Assembly (NCBI GenBank): GCA_024734555.1
Contig: JANPWX010019930.1
Coordinates: 473,198-537,197, forward strand
Direction of reading: 5' to 3'
DNA: 64,000 bases
Source: Trochalopteron elliotii
Lineage: Eukaryota > Chordata > Aves > Passeriformes > Leiothrichidae
Positions 13,304-26,180 of the stretch are shown piece after piece; position 1 is the first letter of the stretch; each line of letters starts with the position of its first letter. The notes beneath the pieces are model-generated. The model had not been told where the DNA came from. It did no database searches and saw nothing but the letters and a program-made list of their open reading frames with translations. The position numbers and the translations under genes are program-made.

Positions 13304-14873
13304 AACGTCAAGTTAAACACAAACATGAGAGAGAATGCAGTTTTTGCTAGGCTACAATGGAGTATGAGAAGACAAAGAATGGAGAACCAAAACCATGACA
13401 AAATTCAGCTGGGATGAAGAGGAAGGGGAGTGCTGTTGGATCCTCTACTGTGCAGTTTCTAGATATGCCTGATGTTACAATACCTTCCCTCACAAAGGGC
13501 TGAGTCTCTTGAAGCAGAACATGCAGCAAAGAAAATGCATCCTAATTTTTTCCAGATTCATGATCCTAATTTTTTCCAGATTCATCATCTTTGAGGAATG
13601 GCTGTGAGTCCACATCTCTTTGCTGAGTGTGTCAAAGACCACTCACTGTTTCTGTTTTACTCTGTTTGACTGTAGGGAATCTTTGTGAGTGCAGTATAAC
13701 AGACAGAATTATAAAACCACAGAAATTAGGGATTCCTATGACTCAGATTCATGAGATATAAATTTCCTTTATTTTTTTTGTAAGGGAATTTTTCCCTTAG
13801 ATTTATATAAACTCCACATATTGAGCTGTTTGCCTCACTTCATAGGCTGAGATTGCTCTGCAGTGTAACAGAATGCTCAGTTAGTCACCCTTTCAAATGC
13901 AGGCAGGGTGTTTTTCATGATGCATTTTGGCCCAAATATACAAACATATAGGACTAGTTTTAGAGAGATTTTTCTGTGTTTGAGGAACACTACAATTTTC
14001 TCCCATGATTTCTTAATTGTTGCTTTTGTTGTTTAAACATGCACAAACCAGAACAATAAAACAAGCTACTAATATCGAAAACATAATTTTCCCCCAAATT
14101 CCTTCATTAGAATAAATAAGTTCTGTTTAAAGGATATATAGTTATTGCAGGAAAACATTTCTTTTCAGCCTTGACAGAAGACACTTTTCATGCAAAAGGA
14201 AACTTTATTATCAATCAGAATCTGGATGACTGATAATTTATTTTGATTAGATCAGGTATATGTTCTTAAATGCATGTATGAATGAAACTTAAGGGATTTT
14301 TTTTTTAAAGTTACCTAAGCAAACAGCACTGGACCTATTATAGTGAGGTTTAGGCAAAGCATTAATGTCTTCTGCCTTTAAATTTGAAAGTCTCATTATC
14401 TCTTCCTACTTCCAGGAAATTCTCAATCTGTCACCTTTTGTTTGTCCTGTACTTGCCTTTCAATTTTTTTTTTTAAGAATATTGAGAGAAAAAACATTCT
14501 GCTATTTCTTTGAAAATTCTAAAAACATACTTGATGAAGATTGCAAACATTTTGCCTAATGGACAGTGATAAATTAGACCTGTATTTTGCTCACCATTAT
14601 TTGGCATCCATACTTTACTGGATGTTATGAAAAGAATCTTTAAAATATTTTCAAAGGTTTTCCTGTGGCTTCTCCCATTGGTCTTTATCCCACCATTAGG
14701 ATGTAGTGTTATTAAAATATTTTCTGCTGAAATAAATTTTAAAAATTTTGGAAAAGACACAAAAGGTAAATATATATATATATTTTATAGTGCTTTTGAT
14801 TCTCCTGCTGTGATTTTTAGCCACATCCAGAACATCTCTGAAACATTAATTCTGTTTGATCTCAAAGGTAGTT
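13304..14873. other. AT-rich single-copy stretch, no gene seen
   Basis: Contains a two-copy 24-base tandem repeat near 13.55 kb and otherwise nothing recognisable. Open frames are short and anonymous. Confidence 0.6.
13539..13585. repeat. Two-copy tandem duplication, 24-base period
   Basis: A 23-base block containing 'cctaattttttccagattca' occurs at 13539-13561 and again at 13563-13585, apparently identical. This looks like a small recent tandem duplication. Confidence 0.9.
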
Positions 14874-14936
14874 TCACAGAATCACAGGAGCATTTAAGTT
14901 GGAAAAGACCTCTGAAATTATCAAGCCCGATGCTTG
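14874..14936 (-). mobile_element. CR1 LINE, extreme 3' tail only
   Basis: Antisense copy of the last 60 or so bases of an avian CR1: cacagaatcacagg (degenerate octamers), then 'aagttggaaaagacctctga' and 'tcaagcccgatgctt'. This is the familiar avian CR1 terminus read in reverse, much shortened by 5' truncation. Confidence 0.8.
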
Positions 14937-17783
14937 ACTTATCATCCTTTTGTCAACTGGACAATGGCACTCTATTTCCAGTCATTTTTTGAACTTTGAT
15001 TTGGACTTCCCAGAGTAATTTCTTCTGATTCTGTACGATTTTCTGGTCCTATCACCTTACTTTCTTTCTCCCTCTTTTAATATGGAATGTTTATTAACCC
15101 CATTTATTCTTCTGGCTATCCTACTGCATGTGCACCTGATTTTTTTTACATAAGAGGGAGGAAAATAAAGGTGCAGACTTCCCTGTAGCTGGTTGTGTCC
15201 TTCTTAGGTGTTCTCCACTGATGCACATGAATTCTCAATTAAATTGGGAAACAGATCAAAAACACATATTGTTTATGACTTTGCACTTGCTTTCTAGAAA
15301 TTAGGAGCCTCCTGCAAAATCAGTGAGATAAACAGGACATAAATTGTGCAAAGGTGACCAAATATTTTAAGACAGGTTCTTATAGTTTCACTGGTTCAAA
15401 CTGTATTTTTAGGTCTGTGCTTGGTTTTTCTTCTGTCTTTTGTATGGTTACTGTTTTTGATACATCAAATAGCCAGTGCACATGCATAATTCCTTGTATA
15501 TAAGTTCTTAATAAAATTTTAAATCAGAAGTACTTGTTTAATGCACTTAAATATAAAACCTTAAAAAAAAGAAGGGAAAAAACCCACAAAAACCCACATA
15601 CCTACAAAGAACCTTAAAGCTCTTAGCTTTAAATAAAAATTGAACTTTGGATACTGTAGACCATAATCAAAAGCATCCATCTGCAAGACGAACTTGAGCA
15701 TTTTAGTTATAATTTACAGGTCATTGGCTCCTTCATTACAGGCAGCCCTTGGCAAAAGCAGTTTCTTCTGATACAAAGGCACCTACAGGAACCAAAATGC
15801 AGCAGTTCCCCTCTGACTGCAGGGTTGGAATATGCACTTAAATAAACATTTGCATTCCAGCTTGATCTTGCTAAAGAAAAATCAGCTCCTGCTGGGAAAA
15901 GAAAGTGAAGGAAGGGACAAATAAAACCAGACAAGGGCCTCAGTGCATTTTAAAGAACCATGTTTTGCAACGTTAAGCTTTAGTGTCACTGGAGACCCAT
16001 AGTGTTTTTTATGATCAGAATACATTTTTTGAACACCAGATGTATGGAATGGGAAAATTTTCTTGGCACCTGACTTCTGACAGAGTAAGATAAGCAATGT
16101 ACTTCATTCTCAGTAATTACTTGCATTGATGTAATTCTTTTTACAGTTTTACTGAAAATTCTAGTATTTTTAGACTTTTTTTTTTTCATCTAGCAAAGTC
16201 TGCAACTTAAGGCAGCATGAAAATAAAAGCAAATTACTGCACATTGGAGAGACAATATTTTATGCAGCATTTTATGCAGCTTGAAAACAACTTCACCTTC
16301 ATGTGCTGTGTTGCAGAGCTTCAGGAGGTAACAGATGTGAAAGGCAAGCAAAGCCACAGTCCTGGTGAGGATGCTCTGTGAATGGAAGGCAATGCTACAT
16401 CATCAAAAAAAAAAAATCCTGGTATTATTCAGCACAGTCCAGAGGTCACAGTACTTGTGCTTCTACTATATGGGATTAAATTTTAGAAAGCAACTAGAGT
16501 TTAAGTAATTTTTAACTCTCATTCTTAATTTTCTAGCAAATTTGCTCTTTTTGCATTTATGTGGGAAGACCCTGTATAAAAATTTGGTTTGGTTTTCCTG
16601 TTCTTTTTAGCTAGATTACCCAGGGTCAAACATATCAGATATTGTATCATATAAACTTCACAAACAAGGAGAAAAGTTCTGTGACTCACACAGAATTTCG
16701 TGTTTATGGAGTGTCAGACATGAGCACAGGGTTGACAGTAAATGATAAACAAGATTTTTAGTCTCCTTTACTTCAGGACTCTTTTTAATTATGAGTGAAA
16801 TATTAGTGTACACCAATGTCTACTAATATAATATTTTATCTCAATTTTGCAACATATACAGAAATCACCACTTTACCTTACATTTAGAAAGAAACTTAAG
16901 AATGTGATTATTCTGTAGTACGGGATAGAAATTCTATTCCTTTTTTTTAAGATGTTAGATTGTTTTCTTCTAAAATTCACAAGTTCCAGTGAAATCAAAA
17001 TAGGAACCAAACTGTGAGCAAGTTATTCACAAACTAATGATTAAAGCATTTGGCTAAAAATACATTCTTGTATTCCAGACTCTGTTCCAACAAATATGCA
17101 GGATTTTTTAATATTTTTTTATCCCATGCTGAGTAAAACAGATTTAACAAGTGCACGATCAACTTCATCTTCTTAACCAGAATTCATCTGAGACAGATTC
17201 AGATTTTAAGTAAAGCAATGAAAACCCCCATATTTTAATTCCCCAATATCTGTTTGTGACTCTAACATTGCAGTACATAAAATAGAAAACCTATGCCAAA
17301 GATCTTAAATATTGTTAAGTTTGGTTCTTGAATTCACTACTCTAAGGTTAAAAATATTCTACTCATTTTCTGCCTCAGCATATTCAACTCATTTTCATAA
17401 ATCTGTTCCTGTGTTGACTTCGCACTTTAAATTAAAGGTTTTTACAAGTTTTTACCACCTGCTTATTTCTGTAATCTCTCTATACTCAGCCTTTGGATGC
17501 TTCTGAAGTGCAAATTTTTATTTTTCATTTTTTTTTTAAATTGTAATGTGCATATATATATATTGAACAGTGTTTTAAATAAATAGCCTCTTGTGAAGTC
17601 TGGCTTCAGGGACAGCTGCCTGCTTTAAAGGAGCTGACGACCCAAGGTTTGCCCCTCCGGTTTTAAGGAAGGGGAACATGTTTCTGAAGCAATTGCGGCA
17701 GGCTTTAATCTTTATCTATGAGTTCAGGAATTCCTGTACATTCCTGTGCTTTGACCTTTCCCTAAGGAAAAACAACTAGCCAA
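14937..17783. other. AT-rich single-copy stretch, no gene seen
   Basis: No repeat family, RNA gene or exon recognised. The patch at 17590-17760 is less AT-rich than its surroundings, but I could assign it to nothing. Confidence 0.55.
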
Positions 17784-18175
17784 TCAAAAGAAAGCAACAA
17801 CACAGAAAAAAAACCCAAAACAAAACAAAACCACACAAAACAGCCCCAAACAAAAACAAATAAAAAACCACCAAAAAACTCCCAAAAAACCCCCAAAGAA
17901 TCCCCCTCCAAAACTCAAACAAAAATTTAAAAAACCCACAAAAAAATCAAATAACAACAAAACAAACCCCCCCCAAAAAATCAAAACAAAACCAAAAAAA
18001 CCAAACCAAGCAAAAAAACCCCAAAAACCAAACAACAACAAAACCCACAAAAACACACAAACAAAAATAAACAACTACAACAAAACACCAAGCAAGTGAA
18101 CAAAAAGAAAAAACCCAAACCAACAAAAACCCCCAAACTAAACCTAAACTTAAGAAATAAGCAAAGACCCTCAAA
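17784..18175. repeat. Long A/C-only low-complexity tract
   Basis: About 390 bases in which the plus strand is almost entirely A and C, made of irregular aaaaccc, caaaa and aaccaa units; G and T are very rare. There is no fixed period, so it is not a clean satellite. A similar tract lies at 19579-19802, and reverse-oriented (T/G) tracts are at 52405-52545 and 54802-55240. The long antisense frames rich in Phe, Gly, Trp and Val come from this composition and are not genes. Confidence 0.95.
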
Positions 18176-18709
18176 CACATTTCTGGGCAAAGGTGACATT
18201 TTCTGAGATGATCCTCATCAGTTGATTGAGATGCAAAGCTGAATTGACCTTACCAATTGCAGAAATTTTTGGGCTACAGCAAATATTTCTAAGATTTTTT
18301 TTGTCAGCATCAATAGTGATGTCTCTCAGCTAACTACATGATAAACCTCGAATTGTGTAATTGAACCTTAATGTTTATTTTTTTCTGTAGACAATAGCCA
18401 ACTTTGTCATAAAAGAAATGTCTCTAAACTTCACAGTCTGCAGACATTCCTACTTCCCAGAGCTTACATTTTCCATACTTCCAAAAAGAAAAATCAATTG
18501 TATTCAATAACAATAGGCTTCTTAATTGATTAGAACTCCAAAACTTCTCACAGACTTTCTGGAAGCTTCAGAAACTGAAGAATTTGGATGTTAAATGATG
18601 ACCTCTGGACAGATACAGCATATTTCTTGCATGAGGGATTTGTGCCCATTTGAAAATTGGGATGCCTCAATATGAAGTAAGACAGCGAAATATCCTTTTT
18701 GGTTTACAG
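18176..18709. other. Single-copy stretch, no gene seen
   Basis: Nothing recognised. It separates the A/C tract from a GC-richer island starting near 18.71 kb. Confidence 0.5.
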
Positions 18710-18996
18710 GCAAGCGTTTGGCAGAGAATGGAAGTGAATCATCCAGGAAAAGCTGAGTCTTTGCCCTTGTGCAGGCCTTGGGAATTGTGAGTGGAGGGCT
18801 GGGGACAGCCCTGCTCTGGCAGGGGACACTCAGGGGGAGCGACACGGCCCCAGCCCAGCTGGCAGCAACAGCTGAGCAGACTGGAGGCTTCTCTGAGTAT
18901 TTAAGAGCTAACCTCCAGGAAGTCCAACAAGAAACCTTGGAAATAGCAAAAGGATCATGTGGCACAGCAGGACACAGCCCTGCCAAATTTCAAAAG
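18710..18996 (+). other. GC-rich island with splice-like borders (possible non-coding exon or old repeat)
   Basis: A 287-base stretch clearly richer in GC than the surrounding 20 kb. It is preceded by a pyrimidine-rich acceptor-like sequence ending in tttacag (AG at 18708-18709) and followed by a donor-like aaaag/gtgaga (GT at 18997-18998). A plus frame is open from 18757 to 19017, but a stop at 18754-18756 breaks it inside the putative exon, and the predicted peptide has no motif I know. The minus frame 18591-18986 (131 codons) is equally anonymous. It may be a lncRNA exon, a diverged retroelement fragment or chance. The composition and splice-like signals are seen; function is inference. 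Confidence 0.25.
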
Positions 18997-19578
18997 GTGA
19001 GAGCACTTTCCAGCTGAGCTGTTATCAATTATCCTTTCTCTATATATTTGGTATGCAACTGGAGAAAACCTCATTGACAGAATTACCTGAGTTTACCTAT
19101 AAAACTTGGTCTCTAATCAAAAACATTGAGGAGTTATTCATATTACACCATCACAGTTTTTTTCCTAATTATTTTCACTTTCTTTTAAGCTAATGCAGTT
19201 TAGAACACAAACAAAATCATGAACAAAATACACCTTCCAGAAAGTACAGCTTTAAAAACTCTTTACGTTTTGAGCTGTGAGTTTATGAAAGTTTTATATA
19301 AAAGTTCTGGTTTAAATAGGTTGTTACTGATGAAGAACTGGGGAACATAAAAAAAATCTAAGTACAGATCTGACAACTTTCATAGATGGAATGGTTCTGA
19401 TAAAAGATAACCAGAAGTCATAGATCAAATACAATTTGCTACATTAGGTGATTCAGAATAAGATTTAACTATGTTGAGGCAGAGCACCAAATAAATTTAC
19501 TCTGTGTTCAGGGAAATAAATAAAAAGGGGGTTTTTTTCTAGTTCCATTATAGATTATAGGCATATATATGACACATA
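18997..19578. other. AT-rich single-copy stretch, no gene seen
   Basis: Nothing recognised apart from ordinary AT-rich sequence. Confidence 0.55.
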
Positions 19579-19802
19579 TACAAAAAAACCCAACAAAAAA
19601 CCAAACCAGACCAAAAACCCAAAATCTCCAAACAAAAAACCCCCTCAATAAGCAAAAAAAACGCCCATCCCCAAAACAAACAACTCCCCCACAACACACT
19701 CCCAACCCAACAACAAAACAAGCAAATAAAAAACAAAGGAAAAACCATCAAAGAAACCCCACCCAAAAAAACCCCAAAACAAAACCCAAAGCCCACCACA
19801 CA
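19579..19802. repeat. Second A/C-only low-complexity tract
   Basis: About 220 bases of irregular aaaaccc and caaaa units on the plus strand, much like 17784-18175 in composition but not an obvious copy in sequence order. The open frames on both strands (19508-19808) are artefacts. Confidence 0.95.
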
Positions 19803-21466
19803 TTTTGAACAGATCTGATTCTATATCATAAAAACGCTGTAAAACAAAGTTCTGTTGAAGGCTCCTTGATTAAAAAGAAACACCAATCAGATGTGAACTT
19901 ACATTACCTTTCTGCAAAGACCTTTTCTTCTCATAATGTAATATAAAAATTCACGTGAAGACTTCATTAGTGTTAATTCATGCAGTTCATAAAAAAAAAA
20001 TCTGTGATGTTTCAGCTCCCCTATAAAACAGAGCAAATAAAAAAAAAATTGAAAATGTTGGTGTCTTTCAGTAAATATTTAGCTCAACACAATCATTCCC
20101 ATGGTCAAATAGTCTTGTATATGTTCAATAAAAGGATTGCAAATCTTTTGATATGTTCAGCTTGTATCTCAGCGTAAGGTTTTTGTTTGGATTTAATGAA
20201 TTGGACAGTTTCTAAAACACAGAATATGAAAGCAGATGTTACAAAAGAGTAATGAGAAACACCAAAACACCAGCTGAAGATTTAATCTTCAGTGACAATG
20301 AAGGCTCAGGATGGTGACAGTCAGCTGTAACTGATCACAACACATTTCAGAGATGGCTGAAACCTAAGTTGTGATTCTCATCATCATGAATGCAAGAGGG
20401 AAATAATTATCTTTGGTAGGCAGCACGAAACACTTACTTACAGGAAATATACCCCAAACATCATTGATAATGTTGCAAGTGAACTCTTCCAGGAGTTATT
20501 AAAAAAAAAAAAAAAAAGGTTTAAAATTTCTGAGTTAGTACTTTTGGAATAAGAACATGATGATGATGGGAAATGTTGACCTACCCACTGGCACCTATTC
20601 CTATGAGGCTCATTTATTTTCACCCTGGAACAGTATATTGTGCCAGAATTGGATGACATGCTAGGAGAACTTTGAGACTACTTTAGAACTATAAATATTT
20701 CCATGCAAAAATCTGACTCCTATTGTGGATAGGAACCCTAATGTTTGTACTTTAGCCTTTGGGGCTTAAACCTCGGAAGTAACATAAACAATTCTCAAAA
20801 TGTCAATTCAGCCTCCCCAGTGACAGTGAAGTTCTGACAGTTCCATTTACATTTGTCCTGTTTTGGGGTTGTAAATAATTGTGTATTGAAGAGGAAGAAA
20901 AGTACAGGAAAACAACTGACAGCACCAAAGCACAGGCAAAATGTTGGACTGATTCTTTTCACTAACAGAGTTATGAACAGAGTTAAAAAGTGTAGCACTG
21001 TGTGGAATGTAAGTAGGGGCAGCATGATGGGCACAAATACTAGGAGATAGTCAGCAACTGCCAAGCCTTTGATTTGTGGTCTGCTTTCACATTTTACTTG
21101 CTAGTTTTCTGTCTTCACATTGCCTACAGCCCCTGTGACTTACTGTGCAAAGTGAGGTCACTCAGACAAGTAACAAAATCTAAGTGTATTACCTGAAATA
21201 GATATATCCACTTTATTCCAAGGCAACTGATGCTTATTTTTGTTTGATATCAAGTCTAAGAAACAATTTATTGCTACAAGAGAGTTCTCTTGTTTTAAAA
21301 AGGCATTGCATCTTAAAAATAATTAGAATTAAGTAGAATTAAGGATATTTTAAGATAATATAACCTAGGTCTTTATTTTGATGAACAGTTATTTGGTCCT
21401 TAATTATACACACAGGTCATTAGATCCATACTGATCATGATCAAAACCTAACAGATTGAAATGTAT
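19803..21466. other. AT-rich single-copy stretch, no gene seen
   Basis: Contains an 18-base A-run at 20501-20518 and otherwise no recognisable repeat or gene. The minus frame 20795-21064 (89 codons, hydrophobic) has no recognisable relative and is treated as chance. Confidence 0.55.
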
Positions 21467-21471
21467 GCTTG

Positions 21472-22130
21472 TGTCCTGGGGTGACTTTGTGATGCTTGTG
21501 TCCACAGCTGTCTATTCTGTTTATACTGGATATTAAGTTTTACACCTTTAAGACTGGTTCTGAAAAGGAAAGATGGGGAGAAAGAAGAAACGCAGAGTTT
21601 GTTTGCAGAAACTGCTCTCAGTCCTCTGCATTCCACTCCTGGACTGTGTTGTCTGTGGTGGACAGCAGCAGAGAGTGCTCTCCTTTGCTTTTTAGTTAGG
21701 TTTTAGCTAGCTGAGGCAGAGAAATTTCTGGGACCGTGGTTATTTCTTTTCCTGGGAGCTGTTCGAACTTGCTCTGGCCTGAGGGCCCAGAGGAGCACCG
21801 GAGCTGAGGCCTGCGGCCCCCTGGGGCCGGGAGGAGACATTCCAGGGCCAGAGGGTCTGATTACAGACTGAGCCAGCTGAGCTGCACCTCACAGGGTGCA
21901 CTTACTGAGTTTGTCATCTCTTCAGAACAGCAAAAGGTTCTGTTGTTTAATATTGTTCGGTTATGTGCTGGTGAATGCTTTGCCTGTTAAATAAACAGGT
22001 TCTTTTTCCATTTTTGTACAAGGAGATCTTTTCCCAAACCAGTTGGGAGAGGGGCCGCTTGAATTTACTTTCTAGAGGGACCCCATTTGGAGGTGTCTTC
22101 CCAAATTTGCCCTAAACCAGGAAAAATACA
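21472..22130 (+). mobile_element. Solo LTR of an endogenous retrovirus, 659 bp, complete
   Basis: Starts tgtcctggggtgac and ends aaaataca, so it has the canonical TG...CA ends, and it is bounded by a perfect 5-bp duplication. It carries a polyadenylation signal aataaa at 21990-21995 inside 'gcctgttaaataaacagg'. No internal gag, pol or env sequence is attached, so it is a solo LTR left by recombination between two LTRs. It shares its first bases, the poly(A)-signal block and the 'tttgccctaaac' end block with the LTR at 34397-35039, so both belong to one wider family. The exact family name would need a repeat library. It could still act as a promoter or poly(A) site. Confidence 0.93.
21990..21995 (+). 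promoter_or_regulatory. LTR polyadenylation signal (aataaa)
   Basis: A canonical aataaa hexamer in the LTR, followed about 15 bases later by a T-rich stretch. It is the expected R-region signal of the former provirus. Confidence 0.75.
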
Positions 22131-22135
22131 GCTTG

Positions 22136-25100
22136 TAAAAGGCCAGAGTGTACAAGAACGGAGATAAATTATAGCTGACCAAGTTGCAGCATATATTTCA
22201 CAGAGATAACAGATGACTTCCCAGCACAACGACAACATGTTGGAAAGTGTTCAGTGTGAAAACTCAGAGGTTTACAAAACCAAACACAAGACAATGGTTT
22301 GAAATGATCAGCCAGTTGCTCCAGTCTGTGTTTTTTGGATATAACTGGACTGATTAGAATCACATTATAAAATACTTGTTGATATCATTAAATACATGTA
22401 TAGCATGAACAATCCCTGCTCAATGTATTGAAACTTAGCGAGATTCTGAAGAAATGGAATAGTATCTTGTAAAAGAAGTAAGAAAAATGGAAGCTGATGT
22501 CAGTATTTTAATATCTAAGTTAGAGGAAGAATTAACTCCCACACAGGATAATATGGGCTTTATGTTGGCCTATGGCTTTGTTTCAAGGTTATCTCAAAAA
22601 CGTTTGAGGTTTTCTTATGCAGACGTCCAAAAGAAATGAAGACTGTGTGAATTCATTTCACTTCAGAGGAGTTAGGAAGCAGATATTATATTCAGTGGAA
22701 CTGTTACATATATGTATATATATCTCCATATAATACAAAGTCCCATGTAATATAAAACTGTGACTTCTGCAATTCTCAGATAAATATAATATATGCTGTA
22801 TATGGACATATTCCTTTAGGACAAAGTTCTCCTTTCAGAACACTGCACCATAAATGTGTATTGCCTGCTCAGCACTTGTTCTGCCAGAAATTAACTTTGA
22901 TAGATATCCACAAATAAAAGGAGTCACTCTGAGACAGAGAAAGTAGTGCTGACTAAAAACAAATGCTCAAAGAGATGTCTGCAAGTGCAAGGAAATTTTT
23001 CAGTGCCTGGCTTCTTCTATGATTTCACCATCACATTTGACCATTTCTAATGTCCTGACTAAAACAAGATCCTAAACCACACTGCTTCAAGAACAATAGT
23101 CAATTGTAAATTAAAGTTTAATTAGTGATCTCAAGGAAAAAGTCTATTATATAAACTACCACTGTCTAATTATAACTTTTCCCTTATTAGAAATCTCAAG
23201 AAGAAGAAAATGTGTCTTTATGTGCAGGATGTATCATTTGTTTCTTGAGAAGTAGAGATTCTTTATTTATTATTTTATTTGGAGTTAATTGAAATTCTTT
23301 TTAAAAAATGAAAGACAAAGAAGAACAGCGAGAATGAAATTCCACATTCTGACTTTGCTCTGTACACTTAAAGAAATTTCTTTCCTTTGCTCAGAAAAGC
23401 ATCAAGGAGAGAATGGACACTGGATTTATTTTCTCCAGCAAAAAGATTTTTCTTGACTCATCAAACTTGTTAAATAGCTGCATTCTTGATTTATTACCTT
23501 CCTTAGAATGGATACTAATACTGAGCAAATATATCATTCAATCAGTCACTGACTGTCTGGGAGCATGAAGTTTCTGTGTTTAAAGTCTATGCATACACAG
23601 ATAAGGTAATATGGTAAATTCAGAAGACCCAATAGGATGTCAGAGTAGGTGTGCCATTGCAAAGAAAGATTGGAATTCCAGTTGAGGATAGTATGGTGCA
23701 ACAGCCTCTGAACTCATTGTGTGTGTTCACTGAGAAGTGTAAAAAACTGCAGCATTTTCCCCAGAAACTATAGTTTCAGGCTTCTAGGTAAAATAATCCA
23801 GTGAGTGAGGGAACCATGGATTCATTGAGAACCAGGAACCTGTGGGCTAACCAATTCATTAGAAATAAATTAGTCCTTCTGGCAGATTCATCTTGGACTA
23901 TTGACGTCTGAAGTGAAATCCTTCAAGTCCCAGCACAAGTGAAGACTAAAAATAATATTTCCTTTCTGTTTAATACAAAGTAGTGAATGACCAGAGGTCA
24001 TGAGGAGAGGAGTCAGTGAGAAACCTTGAAATCCATGACCACTACTGGAGCAGTTTTCCAGGACAGTCATGAAATTACATCTCTGCACTACCTGGGTTCT
24101 GCAATCATCTTCTCAGAGTGTTGTGATGGTTCATCAGGATGCAGCTGTAGTTTGTTCATATTATATCAACTTCAGCTGTTTACCTTTACCAAGGTCGTAA
24201 TCTGTTTAAGAGAAAATAATTCTGCAAGGGTACAGATCAGATCAGGAAGCTCTGGAGTGATCATTGTGAAATGAACTGGGAATTTTAAATCTTGCTTAAA
24301 GTTCAAAAAAACCCCAAAAAACCACATACTGGGAAATAAATAATACTATGAAGTTATTATAGTTAAATAATTAGCACTTGAATGGAAAAGACTGCCTATA
24401 CTCCCTTACAATTAACTTGCTGTCACTTCTGCTTAACAAGATGTAATTTTCACCCACACATATATTTTGCTTTCAGTCTGTAGCTTTTGCTGCATAGAGT
24501 TTGAAAAAAAGGCAGTATGAGGTGCAATACTGCATTCAAGAATGCTTAGAAATGACATAGTGAGAAAGTCACTTGACAAGAGAATGCAAAAACATGTCTC
24601 AAACCTAGATATTCCCATTTAAAACTTAATTTTGCATCTTTGAGTTACACAACATTTAAATTGCATTAGCTGCCCTCACACAAGACTCCTCAGTTTAAGC
24701 ATTACTTGAGTTTAATTTTTTGTTTTTCATTTTGAGAATTGTGAAAGAAAAGGAATAAAATTTTGTTGAGAAAGAGAATTAAATATATGCATTCAAATTT
24801 ATTTTCTCTATTATATAATACACTTGCAAGCAATGTACTGAGTACTGTTATTCTGATTTTTTAATAACATGACTGATTCTGTAAAGCCTCAAAAGAATTT
24901 GTCAGACTATATTCTAAAGGACTATGGGAATCTAAGTATATTGAAAATCTAGTAATTTTCTATTTCATAAATCCTGAACATTATAATGAGAGGTAAGAGA
25001 CTCTTTCAGATGACTTAGCTTATTAAAATATCATTTCTTGGACTTAAGACTTCTTGCTAAACATGTTACTAGCTTCTCATAAGAGACCCTAGCAATGGTT

Positions 25101-26180
25101 TCTGGTGTGAAAGTAGGAAAAAAATTGAAATATAATTAAATTAGACTGGATAAGTGTACTATAAGATTATTAAAAAAAAATCATGGTTATCATGGCATGA
25201 AATGATAACCAGTAATTGAAATATAAAGATGTAAATATTGAAAAAAAAAAGATGAAAAGAGTTCTATGCTTAATTGAAAAACATAGACAATTTAATGGCA
25301 AAGATTGGAAAGAAAAAAAATTAATTGTTGGCAGAAACAATCTTGGTTGAGTTCTATCAGGCAGACACTGATTTTATAGGAATCTTTACTGATTATGATA
25401 GGAGTTAAATCAAGTTCTTTAAGAGTGGTAGGTTAGCCAGAATAGGTGAAAGCAATGACCTGAAAAGAGAAACACAAAAAGAATGAAAGCATAGCTATAG
25501 ACACTATGAAATTAGATATGCTTTCACAGTAGAGAACCTGCAGTAAAAGATTGCATGAGGAAAAAGCAAAATAATAAAGAGGAGATGAAGGATGACATAG
25601 GAAAGCAGTTGAGGAAATGTTTGTAATAAAAAACAAAAACTCCAAAATGTGTGCAACTTTTAACTTATTCTTCCACTTAGCTCTATCAGAAATGTATTGT
25701 GTTAAAATAAATCAGATTTATCATAGCCCAAAGCTACAATAAAAAAGTTACTACCAATAATTCCATCATGAGCTAATGCACTGACAGAGGTTGTATCCTG
25801 GCTGTGGAAACCATATCTTCACCATTTTTTGCTATTTTTGCTTCTGAGGAGACTTGTTAATTGCACATATATTATTCTGGAGTATTGATTGTTCTATTCT
25901 GTGAGCACAGGAGAAGAAATCAAGATCAACTGGGGCCTCTGGGAACAGGTAATGAGGCTTGAATTTTCAGAGTTGTGTTCCTGCTGCAGTCATCGATATG
26001 TGCACAAGGTACAGGATACTCACTCTGCCTCTGCACTGCTGGGAGAACAGAAAAAAAGCATGACAAAAAGATATTATTTATCAGCCTTCAAGAGTTAATT
26101 TTCAGGTGGAAAACATGGATCAAAGCTGCAAATCAGCGAAAAAACATTAACTCCTTATTATATTTAAATTGACAGCTACT
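22136..26180. other. AT-rich single-copy stretch, no gene seen
   Basis: Four kilobases without a recognised repeat family or gene. A short alternating (TA) stretch lies near 22709-22722. Open frames are 60-82 codons and anonymous. Confidence 0.6.

Larger units (their letters stand above)
21467..22135. repeat. 5-bp target-site duplication gcttg around the solo LTR
   Basis: The five bases gcttg occur directly before the LTR start (21467-21471) and directly after its end (22131-22135). The match fixes both LTR ends exactly. It shows integration by a retroviral integrase with a 5-bp stagger, which in birds fits class III/ERVL-like or some class I elements. Confidence 0.85.

Noticed and set aside
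17784..18199. Hydrophobic minus-strand frames that look like membrane proteins
   Set aside because: Produced by T/G-only composition on that strand; the same happens at 19.5-19.8 and 54.8-55.3 kb.
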